Assembly: GCF_000258175.1 (NCBI RefSeq)
Contig: NZ_JH636049.1
Location: forward strand, 2,767,482 to 2,831,481
Length of the DNA: 64,000 nt
DNA from: Saccharomonospora xinjiangensis XJ-54
GTDB lineage: Bacteria; Actinomycetota; Actinomycetes; Mycobacteriales; Pseudonocardiaceae
Reading direction: 5' to 3'
Numbering within the stretch: the stretch's first letter is position 1; each line of letters starts with the position of its first letter. The position numbers were made by a program, and so were the translations under genes. The notes beneath the pieces were generated by a model. The model ran no database searches. It was not told where the DNA came from and saw nothing but the letters and a program-made list of their open reading frames with translations. Shown here piece by piece: positions 35,796-44,681 of this stretch.

Positions 35796-36975
35796 CTCCG
35801 CCGACGGCGACGAGTTTCCATTCGTCCTGGCGGAACGCGGGCCGGAGCAGGCCCTCGTACTCGGTGGAACTCATGCGCATCATGCGCTGTTCCACCAGGT
35901 TGGCCACGTCCATGGCCTTGGAGAGGTAGGTCTTCGCGGGTCGCAGGGTCGCGGGCAGGCGTTCGGCCACCCTCGTCGCGGCGGCCCGCTTCATCACGCC
36001 GAGCCGGTGTTCGCCGACCGTCGCGTCCACGAGCGGGCGCGCGACCCCCGCTTGTTCGTCGATCGCCTCGGCGACGAGCCTGCGGACCATGGCCACGAGC
36101 CGGTCGGACTTCGGGCCTCGAAGCAGTGCGTCCAGAACGTTGTCCACGGTGAGCAGTTCGGCGGCGATCATCTCGCCGTACTGCCGCGCGACTTCCGCGC
36201 GCCTGCGCTGGAACATGCCGTGCAGCACGAGCCCGCCGGGCAGTCGAAGGGGGTCGCGGGGCACGAAGATCAGTTTGATCGCGAGCCAGTCCGTGAACAG
36301 GCCGATGGACGCGCCGAAGATCGGCATCACGATCGGATTCTTCGTCAGCGCCCACACGATCGACTGGACGATGCCGAGGAAGAAGCCGAAATAGATCCCC
36401 GAACGGGCGATGAACGCCATTTCGGGCCGCGAGGTCTCCCTGATCAGTTTCACCAGGAGGGCCTTGTCGCGGGTGAGCCGCCGCACGCTCAGCTGTTTGA
36501 GGTCGAGGATGTCGCCGATGTCGTCGCGCAGTTCGTCCACGACGCGGTGGACCAGTCGTGGAGCGCCCGCCTGGATGTGCTTGACGACGAGGTCCCGCGC
36601 CATCGGCGGCAACCGCTCCCACAGCCGGGGGTGATGCTCGGCGAGCACCTCTCTCGCGATCTCGTCAACGGCTTGCAGCAGCGGCTGTTCGATCTCCCTG
36701 AGCAGGCGGTCTGGGTCGATCTTCGCGAAGACGTCGGCGACGTCGAGGACGTTGCGCGTGAGCAGGTCGGTGGCCGTCGCGGCCATCCGCCCTCCGTGGC
36801 GAGGCACCACGCCCTGCCAGCCGAGGAAGGTGCCCTTGATGCCGACGAAATCGAGCGGGCGGAACATCATCTCGATGGCCACGCGCTTCGTGACGTATCC
36901 GATGAGCGCGGCGACGACGGGAATCGCCGTGTAAAGGGGCCAGTTCCCGGCGAGATCGTCGAGAACAGCTTCCAC
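35746..36975 (-). CDS. DUF445-family membrane protein
   Basis: 409 residues from GTG 36975, which has AGGAGGT 6 bases upstream; ATG 37011 is an alternative. N-terminal helix (PLYTAIPVVAALIGYVTKRV), conserved MFRPLDFVGIKGTFLGWQGVVP, two central helices, and a C-terminal helix (VAVGGVIGFLVGELQVLLML). Function of DUF445 is unknown, though YheB-like relatives exist in many bacteria. 3' end overlaps znuB convergently. Divergent from the coiled-coil gene at 37093. Confidence 0.85.
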   Translation of the reverse strand: MEAVLDDLAGNWPLYTAIPVVAALIGYVTKRVAIEMMFRPLDFVGIKGTFLGWQGVVPRHGGRMAATATDLLTRNVLDVADVFAKIDPDRLLREIEQPLLQAVDEIAREVLAEHHPRLWERLPPMARDLVVKHIQAGAPRLVHRVVDELRDDIGDILDLKQLSVRRLTRDKALLVKLIRETSRPEMAFIARSGIYFGFFLGIVQSIVWALTKNPIVMPIFGASIGLFTDWLAIKLIFVPRDPLRLPGGLVLHGMFQRRRAEVARQYGEMIAAELLTVDNVLDALLRGPKSDRLVAMVRRLVAEAIDEQAGVARPLVDATVGEHRLGVMKRAAATRVAERLPATLRPAKTYLSKAMDVANLVEQRMMRMSSTEYEGLLRPAFRQDEWKLVAVGGVIGFLVGELQVLLMLH

Positions 36976-37092
36976 CGCGACCTCCTCGCCTCCGCGCCAC
37001 TTTCCCGCCATTCGGCGCGCACTGTCGATGTTTCCGCAGGAAACGGCGCGCGAAAGGTTGGAGGGGCAACCCCGACTCATTATGGTGGCCGG

Positions 37093-37884
37093 ATGGCTGA
37101 AGCGCAGGCATCCCCCACGCAGGCGACGAACACGCAGTTCACGACAGCCTTCCGAGGCTACGACCAGGCCCAGGTGGACGAACACGTCAAGAAGCTGAAC
37201 GCCGAACTCGCCAACGCGGCTCGCCATCGGGACGAGGCGGCGGCGTCGGTCGCGGAGCTGACGAAGGCGCTGAGCTACGCGCAGAAGGAACTCAGCGACA
37301 CCAAGAACGCGCTGACCCGCATGGTCGAGGACCCGGCAGGACCTGCCGCCATGACCGAACGGGTCAAGACCATGATGCAGCTCGCCGAGGAGGAGATCGC
37401 GGAGCTGAGGGCGAAGGCCGAGCGGGACGCGACCGACGTCAGGGACGCAGCCGACGCCTACGCCGAGAAGACCCGCACCAAGGCGCAGGCGGAGGCCGAG
37501 AAACTCGCCGCGGACGCCGAGGCGGAGCGGACTCGCCTCGACGAGGAGACGCGGCAGCGGCTCACGCAGCAGCGCGAGGCCACGGAAGCCGAACTCGCCG
37601 AGCGGCGGCGGAAGGCCGAGCAGGAGGCCGACGAACTGATGCGGACAACGCAGCGGAAGGCCGAGGCGATGATCGCGGAGGCGGAGAACCGGCTCACCGA
37701 GGCGCGGGCGCTGCGCAAGGAGGCGTACGAACTGCGGGCCTCGGTGCTCGAACGCCTCACGGCGAGCCACTCGGCTTTGCAGCAGGCCGTCGAACGGCTG
37801 GGTGCGGACCCGGGCCCTGCCGAGGCCGATGCGGAGAACGGCGACCGCACCGGTGACGAAAGCGGCGCGAAACGGCCTGCCTGA
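37093..37884 (+). CDS. DivIVA-domain coiled-coil protein
   Basis: 263 residues. The N-terminus FTTAFRGYDQAQVDEHVKKL matches the DivIVA/Wag31-type domain start. From about residue 30 to 235 it is continuous coiled coil, almost all Glu/Ala/Arg/Lys, ending in an acidic tail. It may act in polar growth or cell-shape scaffolding, but it is not Wag31 itself, which lies with the ftsZ cluster. TATGGT (37081-37086) lies 6 bases before the ATG, a leaderless start. The long upstream open frame is antisense to DUF445 and rejected. Confidence 0.86.
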   Translation: MAEAQASPTQATNTQFTTAFRGYDQAQVDEHVKKLNAELANAARHRDEAAASVAELTKALSYAQKELSDTKNALTRMVEDPAGPAAMTERVKTMMQLAEEEIAELRAKAERDATDVRDAADAYAEKTRTKAQAEAEKLAADAEAERTRLDEETRQRLTQQREATEAELAERRRKAEQEADELMRTTQRKAEAMIAEAENRLTEARALRKEAYELRASVLERLTASHSALQQAVERLGADPGPAEADAENGDRTGDESGAKRPA

Positions 37885-37943
37885 ACGGCTTCGCGCGAAA
37901 ATCCGGTTGCGTCTCGTGGGTACTCGCACGAGGGTGAGCCACC

Positions 37944-38720
37944 ATGCGTACCGCGCTTGTCACGGGAGTCAGCAGAACGAACGGGATCGGATTCGCCGTC
38001 GCGCGCAGGTTGCTTGACGAAGGGCACCGCGTTTTCGCGCAGTCGTGGTCGCCGTACGACGCGACGGAACCGTGGGGTGCGGACCCACGCGGAATCGACG
38101 GCGTGCTCTCCGAGCTCGGGGGTGGCGACGCACTCGCGCATCTGGAGGCCGATTTCGCGGACCCGGCCGCACCCGAACGGGTGGTCCGAGCGGCGGTGAG
38201 CCGGTTCGGACCAGTGGACACCCTGATCGCCAACCACGCGCGCAGTTCGGTGGCGACGCTGCCCGAACTGACGGCCGAGGAGCTGGACCTCACCTGGGCC
38301 GTCAACGTGCGCGCCACGCTGTTGCTGGTCCGCGCGTTCGCGAGGCAGTACCGCGAAGCGAGCCCTCGGCCGCAGCCGGGCCGCGTGGTGCTGTTCACGT
38401 CGGGGCAGCACCTGGCTCCCATGGCTTCGGAAATTCCCTATGCCGCAACGAAAGGCGCGTTGCACCAGCTCACGTGGACTCTCTCCGACGCGCTGGCCGA
38501 CGACGGGATCACCGTGAACACCGTCAATCCGGGGCCGACGGACACCGGGTGGGCGAGTGGGGACCTGACCGTCACGGTCGCAGGCCGACTGCCACGCGGG
38601 CGATGGAACAGTCCTTCGGAGGCAGCCGCGGTCGTGGCGCTGCTGCTCGGCGACGACGCCGTCACGATCACCGCCAACGTCATCGACGCCGAAGGCGGCT
38701 TCCGCCGCTGGCAGCCGTGA
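37944..38720 (+). CDS. SDR-family oxidoreductase
   Basis: 258 residues. Cofactor motif TALVTGVSRTNGIGFAVARR (a variant of TGxxxGxG), NHA in place of NAG, and the catalytic Ser/Tyr/Lys (FTSGQHL, YAATK). The C-terminal segment GGFRRWQP is typical of classical SDRs. Substrate unknown. GAGGGTGAG precedes the ATG. Lies 59 bases downstream of the coiled-coil gene on the same strand. Confidence 0.9.
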   Translation: MRTALVTGVSRTNGIGFAVARRLLDEGHRVFAQSWSPYDATEPWGADPRGIDGVLSELGGGDALAHLEADFADPAAPERVVRAAVSRFGPVDTLIANHARSSVATLPELTAEELDLTWAVNVRATLLLVRAFARQYREASPRPQPGRVVLFTSGQHLAPMASEIPYAATKGALHQLTWTLSDALADDGITVNTVNPGPTDTGWASGDLTVTVAGRLPRGRWNSPSEAAAVVALLLGDDAVTITANVIDAEGGFRRWQP

Positions 38721-38785
38721 ATCAGCCCAACCGCGGAGAGTGACGTCGAGCTGCCGAGACGGCGCCGGCGGTGCACTATCGTCGA

Positions 38786-39475
38786 GTGGATTCCAACGCC
38801 GTCCCACAGCCATCGTCGGTCGTCGATTTCCAGGTGTACGGCCTCGACGGGACATTCAACGGTGTTCGCTGGGTGGACTTCTTCGAGGGACTCCCCGGCA
38901 AGCCGCCATGGGCCCTGTGGCTCGGGCACAGGGCAGCCGGTTCCGACAGCGGTGTGCGGGTGGGCACCCTGCCGAAGCGGCGTTACGAGGCCGTCCTGTG
39001 CCCGAACGGTAAGGACCCGCTCGTCGAGGTCGCGTTCAGCGGGGCGTTCGGTGTCGTGAACGTGACCCTGCCCGACAGCTCCGTCGTCAGGCCCGACGGG
39101 CTGATTCCCTCGCTCGTCGAGCACGCCGAACATCAGGCTCGCCGCTACGCGGAATGGCCCATCGTGTGGTGGAGCATCGAGGGTGCGCAGGTGCGGGCGA
39201 GGGTGTGGCACTTCGCGGGTGGGTGGGCGGCGTTCTCCACCGCGCTCGACGACGCCTACCTCGTGGCGGTCGGCGTCGGTATGGAGGCGGCCAATCTGGC
39301 GTTCGAGCCGGTCGAGGACGATTCGGTGTACCACACCGATCTCTCCGCTCCGCTGAACTTCGCCGAACTCGGCAGGCAGAAGAGCGCGAGGCCGGAGGCA
39401 TGGTTGCCGCCGCCGCGCAGGGACGCCTTCCATCCCGACCAGCTCGCGTTCGTTACCGACGACTCCGAGGCGTGA
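38786..39475 (+). CDS. Conserved hypothetical protein
   Basis: 229 residues from GTG 38786; GTG 38771 would add five. No domain recognised. Mixed alpha/beta composition, Trp-rich segments (PPWALWLGH, EWPIVWWSIEG) and no signal or membrane helix. CACTAT (38774-38779) lies 6 bases before GTG 38786, which supports that start as leaderless. Sits between the SDR and the metE riboswitch without an operon link. Confidence 0.65.
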   Translation: MDSNAVPQPSSVVDFQVYGLDGTFNGVRWVDFFEGLPGKPPWALWLGHRAAGSDSGVRVGTLPKRRYEAVLCPNGKDPLVEVAFSGAFGVVNVTLPDSSVVRPDGLIPSLVEHAEHQARRYAEWPIVWWSIEGAQVRARVWHFAGGWAAFSTALDDAYLVAVGVGMEAANLAFEPVEDDSVYHTDLSAPLNFAELGRQKSARPEAWLPPPRRDAFHPDQLAFVTDDSEA

Positions 39476-39540
39476 GACGAGACCTTGTCAGGCCACGCGT
39501 TCCCGATAGCCTGAGGGCGCTGGCGGTTCGCCCTCCATCC

Positions 39541-39733
39541 GAGGTGGTGGGCGAGGCAAGAGGGAACCCGGTGGGAATCCGGGACTGCCCCGCAGCGGTG
39601 AGCGGGAACGAACGCCGTGGCCGGTCGCGCGACCGGTGGGAGACGCACTGGGCCGGACACGGTCTGGGAAGCGACGGCTAGTAGGTGATTCGGCGCGAGC
39701 CGGTCGTGTCCGCGAGTCCGAAGACCTGCCGCC
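39541..39733 (+). promoter_or_regulatory. Cobalamin riboswitch controlling metE
   Basis: All core elements of the B12 riboswitch appear in order: AAGAGGGAAC (39558-39567), the conserved GGTGGGAATCCGGGACTGCC/CCGCAGCGGTGAGCGG block (39570-39605), GCACTGGGCC/CTGGGAAG (39645-39671) and the 3' GCGAGTCCGAAGACCTGCC (39712-39730). A 9-bp hairpin (39737-39757) follows and may be part of the expression platform. Binding adenosylcobalamin should shut off the B12-independent methionine synthase. Confidence 0.93.
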
Positions 39734-39863
39734 GGTGCGCACACCGCCGGTGTGCGCGATGTCCGGGCGTTCGAGGGGAACCCTGGCCAGCGGGCAACCG
39801 CTCGCCTCACGAGGTGGCCTTCGCGCGTCCCGGTGCCGCCGTCGAGCTCGCGAGGAGAGAGCC

Positions 39864-42152
39864 TTGACCAGCACGATCGGATCGACCGTACTCGGTTACC
39901 CCAGGATCGGGCCGAACCGGGAGTTGAAGCACGCACTGGAGAGCTACTGGGCGTCCCGCATCGGTGAGCAGGAGTTGCGCGACGTCGCGGGCCGCCTGCG
40001 TGCCGACACCCTGCGCTCGTTGAAAGACGCCGGCCTCGACTCGATTCCGGGTAACACGTTCTCGTTCTACGACCACGTTCTCGACACGGCGGTGACCTTC
40101 GGCGCCGTACCGCGTCGTTACGCCGAGCTGGGCCTCGGCCCGCTCGACACCTACTTCGCTATGGCGCGGGGCGTGGAGTCGCTTCCGCCGCTGGAGATGA
40201 CGAAGTGGTTCGACACGAACTATCACTACCTCGTACCGGAGGTCGGGCCGGACACCTCGTTCTCGCTGGCCGAAAGGGGCGTGCTCGACCAGGTTCGTGA
40301 AGCGGCGGCGCTCGGCGTTCCCGTCCGCCCGGTGCTGGTCGGCCCCGTGACGTTCCTCCTGCTGTCCAAACCGGATCCCGATGCTGGACCCGACTTCGAC
40401 CCACTGAGCACAGTGGATAGTCTCGTTGGTGCCTACGCCGAATTGTTGGCCGAACTCGCCCGCGAGGGCGTCGAGTGGGTGCAGCTCGACGAGCCCGCGT
40501 TCGCGGCAGACCGCACCGAGGCCGAACTCGCCGCACTCCGTGAGGCATACACCTCGCTCGGGACGCTTCCCGAACGTCCGAAGATCTTCGTTCCCGGCTA
40601 CTTCGGTGAATTCGGCGACGCTCTCGACATCCTGTCGGAAGCGCCGATCGAGGCCGTGGGAGTGGACTTCGTGGCGGGGGAGGTGAGCCTCGACTCGCTC
40701 TCGGTGTTGCCGGGGCTGCGGGACAAGACACTCGTTGCCGGGCTCGTCGATGGCCGCAACGTCTGGCGAACCGACCTCGACCGCGCACTCGCCACGGCGG
40801 CCACACTGCTCGGCCTCGCCGGTGAGGTGGCGGTCAGCACGTCGTGCTCGCTGCTGCACGTGCCCTACGACGTCGAGGCGGAGACGGACCTCGATCCCGA
40901 AGTCGCGCCGTGGCTGGCGTTCGCGAAGCAGAAGGTGAGTGAGGTGGTCGTGCTCGGAAGGGCTCTGCGTGAAGGCCGTGATGCCGTGTCCGGCGAACTC
41001 GCCGACGCGCGCCGCGTGATCAGCGCGAGGGCCGACGCCGAGCGGGTTCGTGACGAGCGGGTACGGCGGCGCCTCGCGACGTTGCGGCCCGAGGATACGC
41101 GCCGCGACGACTACGACGTCCGCAAGGCGGCGCAACAGGAGGCGCTCGGTCTTCCGCCGTTGCCGACCACCACCATCGGCTCGTTCCCGCAGACCCCCGA
41201 CGTGCGAAGGACACGGGCGGCACTGCGGAGGGGCAGCCTCGACCACGACACCTACACGAGGCGCATGCGCGCGGAGATCGAGCGGGTCGTGCGGCTCCAG
41301 GAGGAGCTGGGGCTCGACGTTCTCGTGCACGGCGAACCCGAACGCAACGACATGGTGCAGTACTTCGCCGAGCATCTCACCGGTTTCGCGAGCACCGAGC
41401 ACGGCTGGGTGCAGTCGTACGGATCGCGCTGTGTGCGTCCGCCGATCCTGTTCGGCGACGTGTCACGGCCGCGGCCGATCACGGTCGAGTGGGCCACGTA
41501 CGCGGCGAGCCTCACGGACAAGCCGGTCAAGGGGATGCTGACCGGGCCGGTGACGATTCTGGCGTGGTCGTTCGTGCGGGACGACCAGCCGCTCGCGGAC
41601 ACGGCGAAGCAGGTCGCGCTGGCCATCCGCGACGAGGTCACCGACCTTGAGGCGGCCGGACTCGGCGTGATCCAGGTTGACGAACCGGCGCTGCGGGAGC
41701 TGCTTCCTCTGCGCGCACACCGGCACGAGCAGTACCTGCGGTGGGCTGTGGAGGCGTTCCGGCTCGCCACCTCGGGGGCGCGGGCGAGCACCCAGGTACA
41801 CACGCACCTGTGCTACTCGGAGTTCGGCGACGTCATGGGGGCGATCGACGCGCTCGACGCCGATGTCACCAGCATCGAGGCCGCGCGCTCGCGGATGGAG
41901 GTGCTGAGGGACACGAGCGCCGCCGGGTTCGGCAGAGGTGTCGGGCCCGGCGTCTACGACATCCATTCACCGCGCGTGCCGGAGGTCGAGGAGATCGCGC
42001 GCTTGCTGCGGGCCGCGCTGGAATCGGTGCCGCCCTCGCGGCTGTGGGTCAATCCGGACTGCGGGCTGAAGACCCGAAACTACGCCGAGGTCGAACTCGC
42101 GTTGCGCAACCTCGTCGAGGCCGCGGCGCAGGTGCGGCACACACTGCGGTAG
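39864..42152 (+). CDS. metE: Cobalamin-independent methionine synthase (MetE)
   Basis: 762 residues, full length. Transfers a methyl group from 5-methyltetrahydrofolate triglutamate to homocysteine without B12. N-terminal [19 protein letters not shown] and catalytic zinc ligands in [10 protein letters not shown] and the late [10 protein letters not shown] are intact. TTG 39864 with GAGGAGAG just upstream is the start; longer frames run through the riboswitch and are rejected. Presence of the riboswitch implies that a B12-dependent MetH exists elsewhere and B12 is available. Confidence 0.97.
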   Translation: MTSTIGSTVLGYPRIGPNRELKHALESYWASRIGEQELRDVAGRLRADTLRSLKDAGLDSIPGNTFSFYDHVLDTAVTFGAVPRRYAELGLGPLDTYFAMARGVESLPPLEMTKWFDTNYHYLVPEVGPDTSFSLAERGVLDQVREAAALGVPVRPVLVGPVTFLLLSKPDPDAGPDFDPLSTVDSLVGAYAELLAELAREGVEWVQLDEPAFAADRTEAELAALREAYTSLGTLPERPKIFVPGYFGEFGDALDILSEAPIEAVGVDFVAGEVSLDSLSVLPGLRDKTLVAGLVDGRNVWRTDLDRALATAATLLGLAGEVAVSTSCSLLHVPYDVEAETDLDPEVAPWLAFAKQKVSEVVVLGRALREGRDAVSGELADARRVISARADAERVRDERVRRRLATLRPEDTRRDDYDVRKAAQQEALGLPPLPTTTIGSFPQTPDVRRTRAALRRGSLDHDTYTRRMRAEIERVVRLQEELGLDVLVHGEPERNDMVQYFAEHLTGFASTEHGWVQSYGSRCVRPPILFGDVSRPRPITVEWATYAASLTDKPVKGMLTGPVTILAWSFVRDDQPLADTAKQVALAIRDEVTDLEAAGLGVIQVDEPALRELLPLRAHRHEQYLRWAVEAFRLATSGARASTQVHTHLCYSEFGDVMGAIDALDADVTSIEAARSRMEVLRDTSAAGFGRGVGPGVYDIHSPRVPEVEEIARLLRAALESVPPSRLWVNPDCGLKTRNYAEVELALRNLVEAAAQVRHTLR

Positions 42153-42157
42153 CGGCT

Positions 42158-42198
42158 CCTCCCGTGCCGCCGCCGTGGCTTGGCGGTGGCACGGGAGG
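42158..42198. terminator. Bidirectional hairpin after metE
   Basis: Stem arms 42158-42168 (CCTCCCGTGCC) and 42188-42198 (GGCACGGGAGG), extended by an inner CCGCC/GGCGG pairing. Lies between the convergent metE and excalibur-domain genes. Confidence 0.8.
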
Positions 42199-42203
42199 CC
42201 GGG

Positions 42204-42614
42204 TCAGGTATCGCGGCGGCGGACGACGACGGTGGCCGTGACGGTGGCCGCTGCACCGAGCCCGGCGAGCCCGAGCAGGATCGGCATCGCGCCGACGTCG
42301 TCGTCGGCGAGTGAACCGTCGCCGGTGGCGACACCACCGGAGGGCGTCCGGTGCACCTGCGCTCCTGGCGCCTGCTCGGTGGGAGGCGCGGGCTGGGCGG
42401 GTGTGGTCGTGGTGCCGTTCAGTGTCTCGCAGGCGATGCCGTCGTCGTCGGCGTCGAGCCGGTGCGGATCGCTGGGATCGCGGTCGAACTCGGCCTGCGC
42501 TTCGGCCTGGCTGGAGAAGTGCGCACAGTCGAGGTCCTGCGCGTTCGCGACCCCGGTGGAAAGCGTGACACCGGCGGCGACGACGAGGGCGAGTGAGGCG
42601 TTGCGGATCAACAC
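42204..42614 (-). CDS. Excalibur calcium-binding domain secreted protein
   Basis: 136 residues from GTG 42614 (GGGAGG 7 bases upstream). Signal peptide to about residue 24 (LALVVAAGVTLSTGVANA). Excalibur domain about 25-65 with the diagnostic DLDCAHFSSQAEAQAEF and DADDDGIACETL; the DxDxDGxxC loop is calcium-binding in homologues. Thr/Pro-rich linker, then a C-terminal hydrophobic helix with an RRR tail but no LPXTG motif, so it is probably anchored by the helix. Function unknown. Confidence 0.86.
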   Translation of the reverse strand: MLIRNASLALVVAAGVTLSTGVANAQDLDCAHFSSQAEAQAEFDRDPSDPHRLDADDDGIACETLNGTTTTPAQPAPPTEQAPGAQVHRTPSGGVATGDGSLADDDVGAMPILLGLAGLGAAATVTATVVVRRRDT

Positions 42615-42882
42615 GGTGAAACCTCCCGGTCGGTGATTCGGACGGCGAGAACCTTCCGCCGATCGGGGCGGTAACACCTGTGGGCGAGCCGAACCGGGGA
42701 GATGCTCAAACCACACCGAAGGGTGAACGGCGCCGGTGTTCCCGGTGGGGGAACCAGGTGATCAAGTTGTTCTCGCGCGACTCGTCGAGGACGGACGGCG
42801 TGGACGGCGCTTCTGAGGTAGAGGACAGGGGCGGGGAGATGCCGCAAGGCCCCGGGCCGGGCTTCGGCCCGCCCACCGGAAC

Positions 42883-43377
42883 TCAGCGGGCGTTCAGCAG
42901 GCGCAACGCGCAGGCGCAGACGGCCAGCGTGCCGAAGCCCGGCCAGAACAGGTTCCAGCCCTCGTACCACTCGAAGTTGTCGGGACGGCGGTGCGGGGGC
43001 AGCGTGGCTGCGATCTCGTTCACCCGGTCGCGCAACAGTTCCTGCTCGGACTCGATCAGCGCGTTGTGGGCGAGTTTCTCGATCAACGCGGTGATCTCCG
43101 CGTTCTGTTCCGACGTGAAGCCCGCGAAGCGCATCGGTCCGGAGGCGGGGGCGAGGAGACCGTACTGACTGGCCGTCCGGCAGTGCAGCAGCGTGCCGTC
43201 ATCGGCGTCCACGTGATGCGTCATCTCGGCGGGATTGCAGGTATCGCCCTCGTCGTCGAACGAGATCTCGTAGGCCGAGTCCGCGATCACTCCCTGGAAG
43301 AAACCGATGCCGCCGACGACGAGTCCGATGGCGGCCACCACGAAGAGCACATTCTCGACGGTGCCTCTGGCAGCCAT
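42883..43377 (-). CDS. Hypothetical two-helix membrane protein
   Basis: 164 residues from ATG 43377. One hydrophobic helix near the N-terminus (VLFVVAAIGLVVGGIGFFQG) and one near the C-terminus (LFWPGFGTLAVCACALRLL); the ~100-residue middle probably lies outside and has two cysteines that may pair. No domain recognised. A run of five Gs precedes the start. An upstream in-frame extension to 43437 is possible but lacks support. Confidence 0.65.
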   Translation of the reverse strand: MAARGTVENVLFVVAAIGLVVGGIGFFQGVIADSAYEISFDDEGDTCNPAEMTHHVDADDGTLLHCRTASQYGLLAPASGPMRFAGFTSEQNAEITALIEKLAHNALIESEQELLRDRVNEIAATLPPHRRPDNFEWYEGWNLFWPGFGTLAVCACALRLLNAR

Positions 43378-43467
43378 TCCCCCAACCACCTTCCCGGTCC
43401 TGCTCACGGGTGGGCTCTCACGATCGCACGATCGCACGTTCGCCGGGTTTGGGACAGGGCCGTGCCG

Positions 43468-43720
43468 TCAGGTTGTTTTCAGCAAACCCATGCGCGTCGC
43501 CAGTCCCCGAGCCTCGCGTGCGACGGCCTTTCACCGTGCCCGTTCCACCATTGTGGACACGATCTCCCGAACGAAGGCGTTGCTCCTGGTTCTCACAGGG
43601 CCGATCTTCTCGGCCTTGGACAACAGTGCGACGATCTCTTCGTCGGGCTTCCGCAATCCCCATAGGGCTCTGGCGTAGTCGATGAAGTAGGTGGTACGGC
43701 GGGAGTTGTTTTGCCGAGAC
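43468..43720 (-). pseudogene. Decayed C-terminal fragment of an XRE/TPR regulator
   Basis: Reading the minus strand from 43701 gives 77 residues, matching the C-terminus of the intact regulator at 44678-45889 along its length: YFIDYARALWGLRKPDEEIV aligns with FWLDYGRGLLTERAKRDEGL, and RGLATRMGLLKTT with RGLAWRMGLAPTG. It has an in-frame TGA at 43533-43531 and no 5' half. It is therefore a remnant of a second copy of the regulator. Confidence 0.8.
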
Positions 43721-43727
43721 CATCGAA

Positions 43728-43751
43728 CAGTTGAGAAATTTTCCTCAACTG
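43728..43751. repeat. 8-bp inverted repeat at the junction of two gene remnants
   Basis: CAGTTGAG (43728-43735) and CTCAACTG (43744-43751) are perfect inverse complements around the AT-rich spacer AAATTTTC. The right arm contains the stop of the fragment at 43745-43813; the left arm lies just upstream of the XRE remnant. May be a recombination scar, operator or weak terminator. Confidence 0.6.
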
Positions 43752-43813
43752 AGCGTGCGGTGCGCGGCCCCGACTTCGCGCAGCGGCCCGGCTGGTAACT
43801 GGCCGTCGTCCTC
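43745..43813 (-). pseudogene. Fragment related to the zinc-ribbon gene of the island
   Basis: Minus-strand reading gives DDGQLPAGPLREVGAAHRTLS, which aligns with QDGGELPADGLREVGEALRTLA in the gene at 44084-44483, then stops. Only about 22 residues remain, with no start codon. It is a second trace of a duplicated island next to the XRE remnant. Confidence 0.6.
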
Positions 43814-43884
43814 TGCGTGTGGGGTCCGGTCGGCGCGGGGAGGTGCGCGGGCTCGGGGTCGCTCGACCCGCGCCGGCCGGAGGT

Positions 43885-44091
43885 CTACAGCAGTCGTCGG
43901 AGTCCGGCGAGGACGGCTTCGAGGATCGGGAGGGTGGGTTCGTCGCGCTGGTGTGTTGCGGTGTGGGCGTCGGCGATGACGCGGTGTTCGTCGGGGTCGC
44001 GGGTGGGCCACTGCCACGGGTTGAGCCAGAGTTGTGTGGTCTGTTCGGTGTCGGGTGTGCGGTCGAGGACGGCGACGGGTGAGTCATGCAT
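43885..44091 (-). CDS. Small hypothetical protein ending the island operon
   Basis: 68 residues (MHDSPVAVLDRTPDTEQ to LEAVLAGLRRLL). Rich in His/Trp/Asp in the middle (LWLNPWQWPTRDPDEHRVIA), no known domain. The ATG at 44091 overlaps the reconstructed stop of the preceding gene by 8 bases (ATGCATGA), the same coupling seen through this operon. An upstream in-frame extension to 44145 is antisense-like filler. Confidence 0.6.
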   Translation of the reverse strand: MHDSPVAVLDRTPDTEQTTQLWLNPWQWPTRDPDEHRVIADAHTATHQRDEPTLPILEAVLAGLRRLL

Positions 44092-44483
44092 CGGTGGGCA
44101 CCTCGTCAGCGCGGGCGAGTGTGTCGATGGGGCACCAGTGGTCACGACGGGGGTCGTCGAGGCAGCGGGCGACGCAATCGCCGCAGAACCGGCCTTCGAC
44201 GGTGTCGGCCCGCCGGTCGGGGCGCGCGACCCGGCTCAGCGTGGCACAGGGCGCACGTCGTGGTGGGCGACGCTGCGAGGCTGACGGGCATGCCGTTGTT
44301 GACCTCGTCGGCGCGAGCGATCATGTCGGTGGCGAGGGTGCGGAGTGCTTCACCGACTTCGCGTAGCCCGTCGGCGGGTAGTTCGCCGCCGTCCTGTGCG
44401 GCCATGAGCGCGAGCGCGACCTCACCGATGCTGGCGTTGACCTTCCCCAGTCGCGTCAGTAGTTCGCGGTCGCGGGCGATCAT
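44084..44483 (-). pseudogene. Zinc-ribbon-type small protein, frameshifted (+1 in a G run)
   Basis: Starts ATG 44483 (MIARDRELLTRLGKVNASIG). The first frame gives ELPADGLREVGEALRTLA and then TTTCALCHAEPG, after which it degenerates into Arg/Pro filler. In the next frame the sequence continues convincingly: DRRADTVEGRFCGDCVARCL, DDPRRDHWCPIDTLARADEV, and a stop at 44086-44084. Cys-x2-Cys twice (CALC, CGDC) would form a zinc ribbon. Removing one base from the 4-base C/G run at 44219-44222 restores a 132-residue frame whose stop overlaps the next gene. Whether the shift is real or a sequence error cannot be told from here. Confidence 0.65.
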
Positions 44484-44681
44484 CGTTCCCCGCCCTCATC
44501 GCTCGACGGGTCCGCGACCGTGCTCTCCTGATCGTCCTCAGCCGTGGCCGGTGCCGGTTCCTGCCCCGTCCACAAAGCACGGCCCCCGCCACGACATGAT
44601 CCGCTGTTCCAACTCATGCGCGGACGGTAAGCCGCTGATCAGGCGGTTTGTGTACCGCAAGTACACACGGGACCGTTTCAC
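44480..44681 (-). pseudogene. Small hypothetical protein, frameshifted, between XRE and zinc-ribbon genes
   Basis: GTG 44681 overlaps the XRE stop (GTGA). First frame: VKRSRVYLRYTNRLISGLPS, AHELEQRIMSWRG. In the +1 frame it continues ALWTGQEPAPATAEDDQEST and VADPSSDEGGER, and ends in a TGA overlapping the next ATG at 44483. The span is 202 bases, one more than a multiple of 3; dropping one base near the GGGGGCC run restores 66 residues. Unread in a simple gene search because neither frame is complete. Confidence 0.55.

Noticed and set aside
35677..37092. Upstream extension of the DivIVA-like reading frame
   Set aside because: It is antisense to the DUF445 gene, has its codon pattern, and the leaderless signal marks ATG 37093.
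39636..39863. N-terminal extension of MetE
   Set aside because: It reads through the cobalamin riboswitch and has no similarity to MetE.
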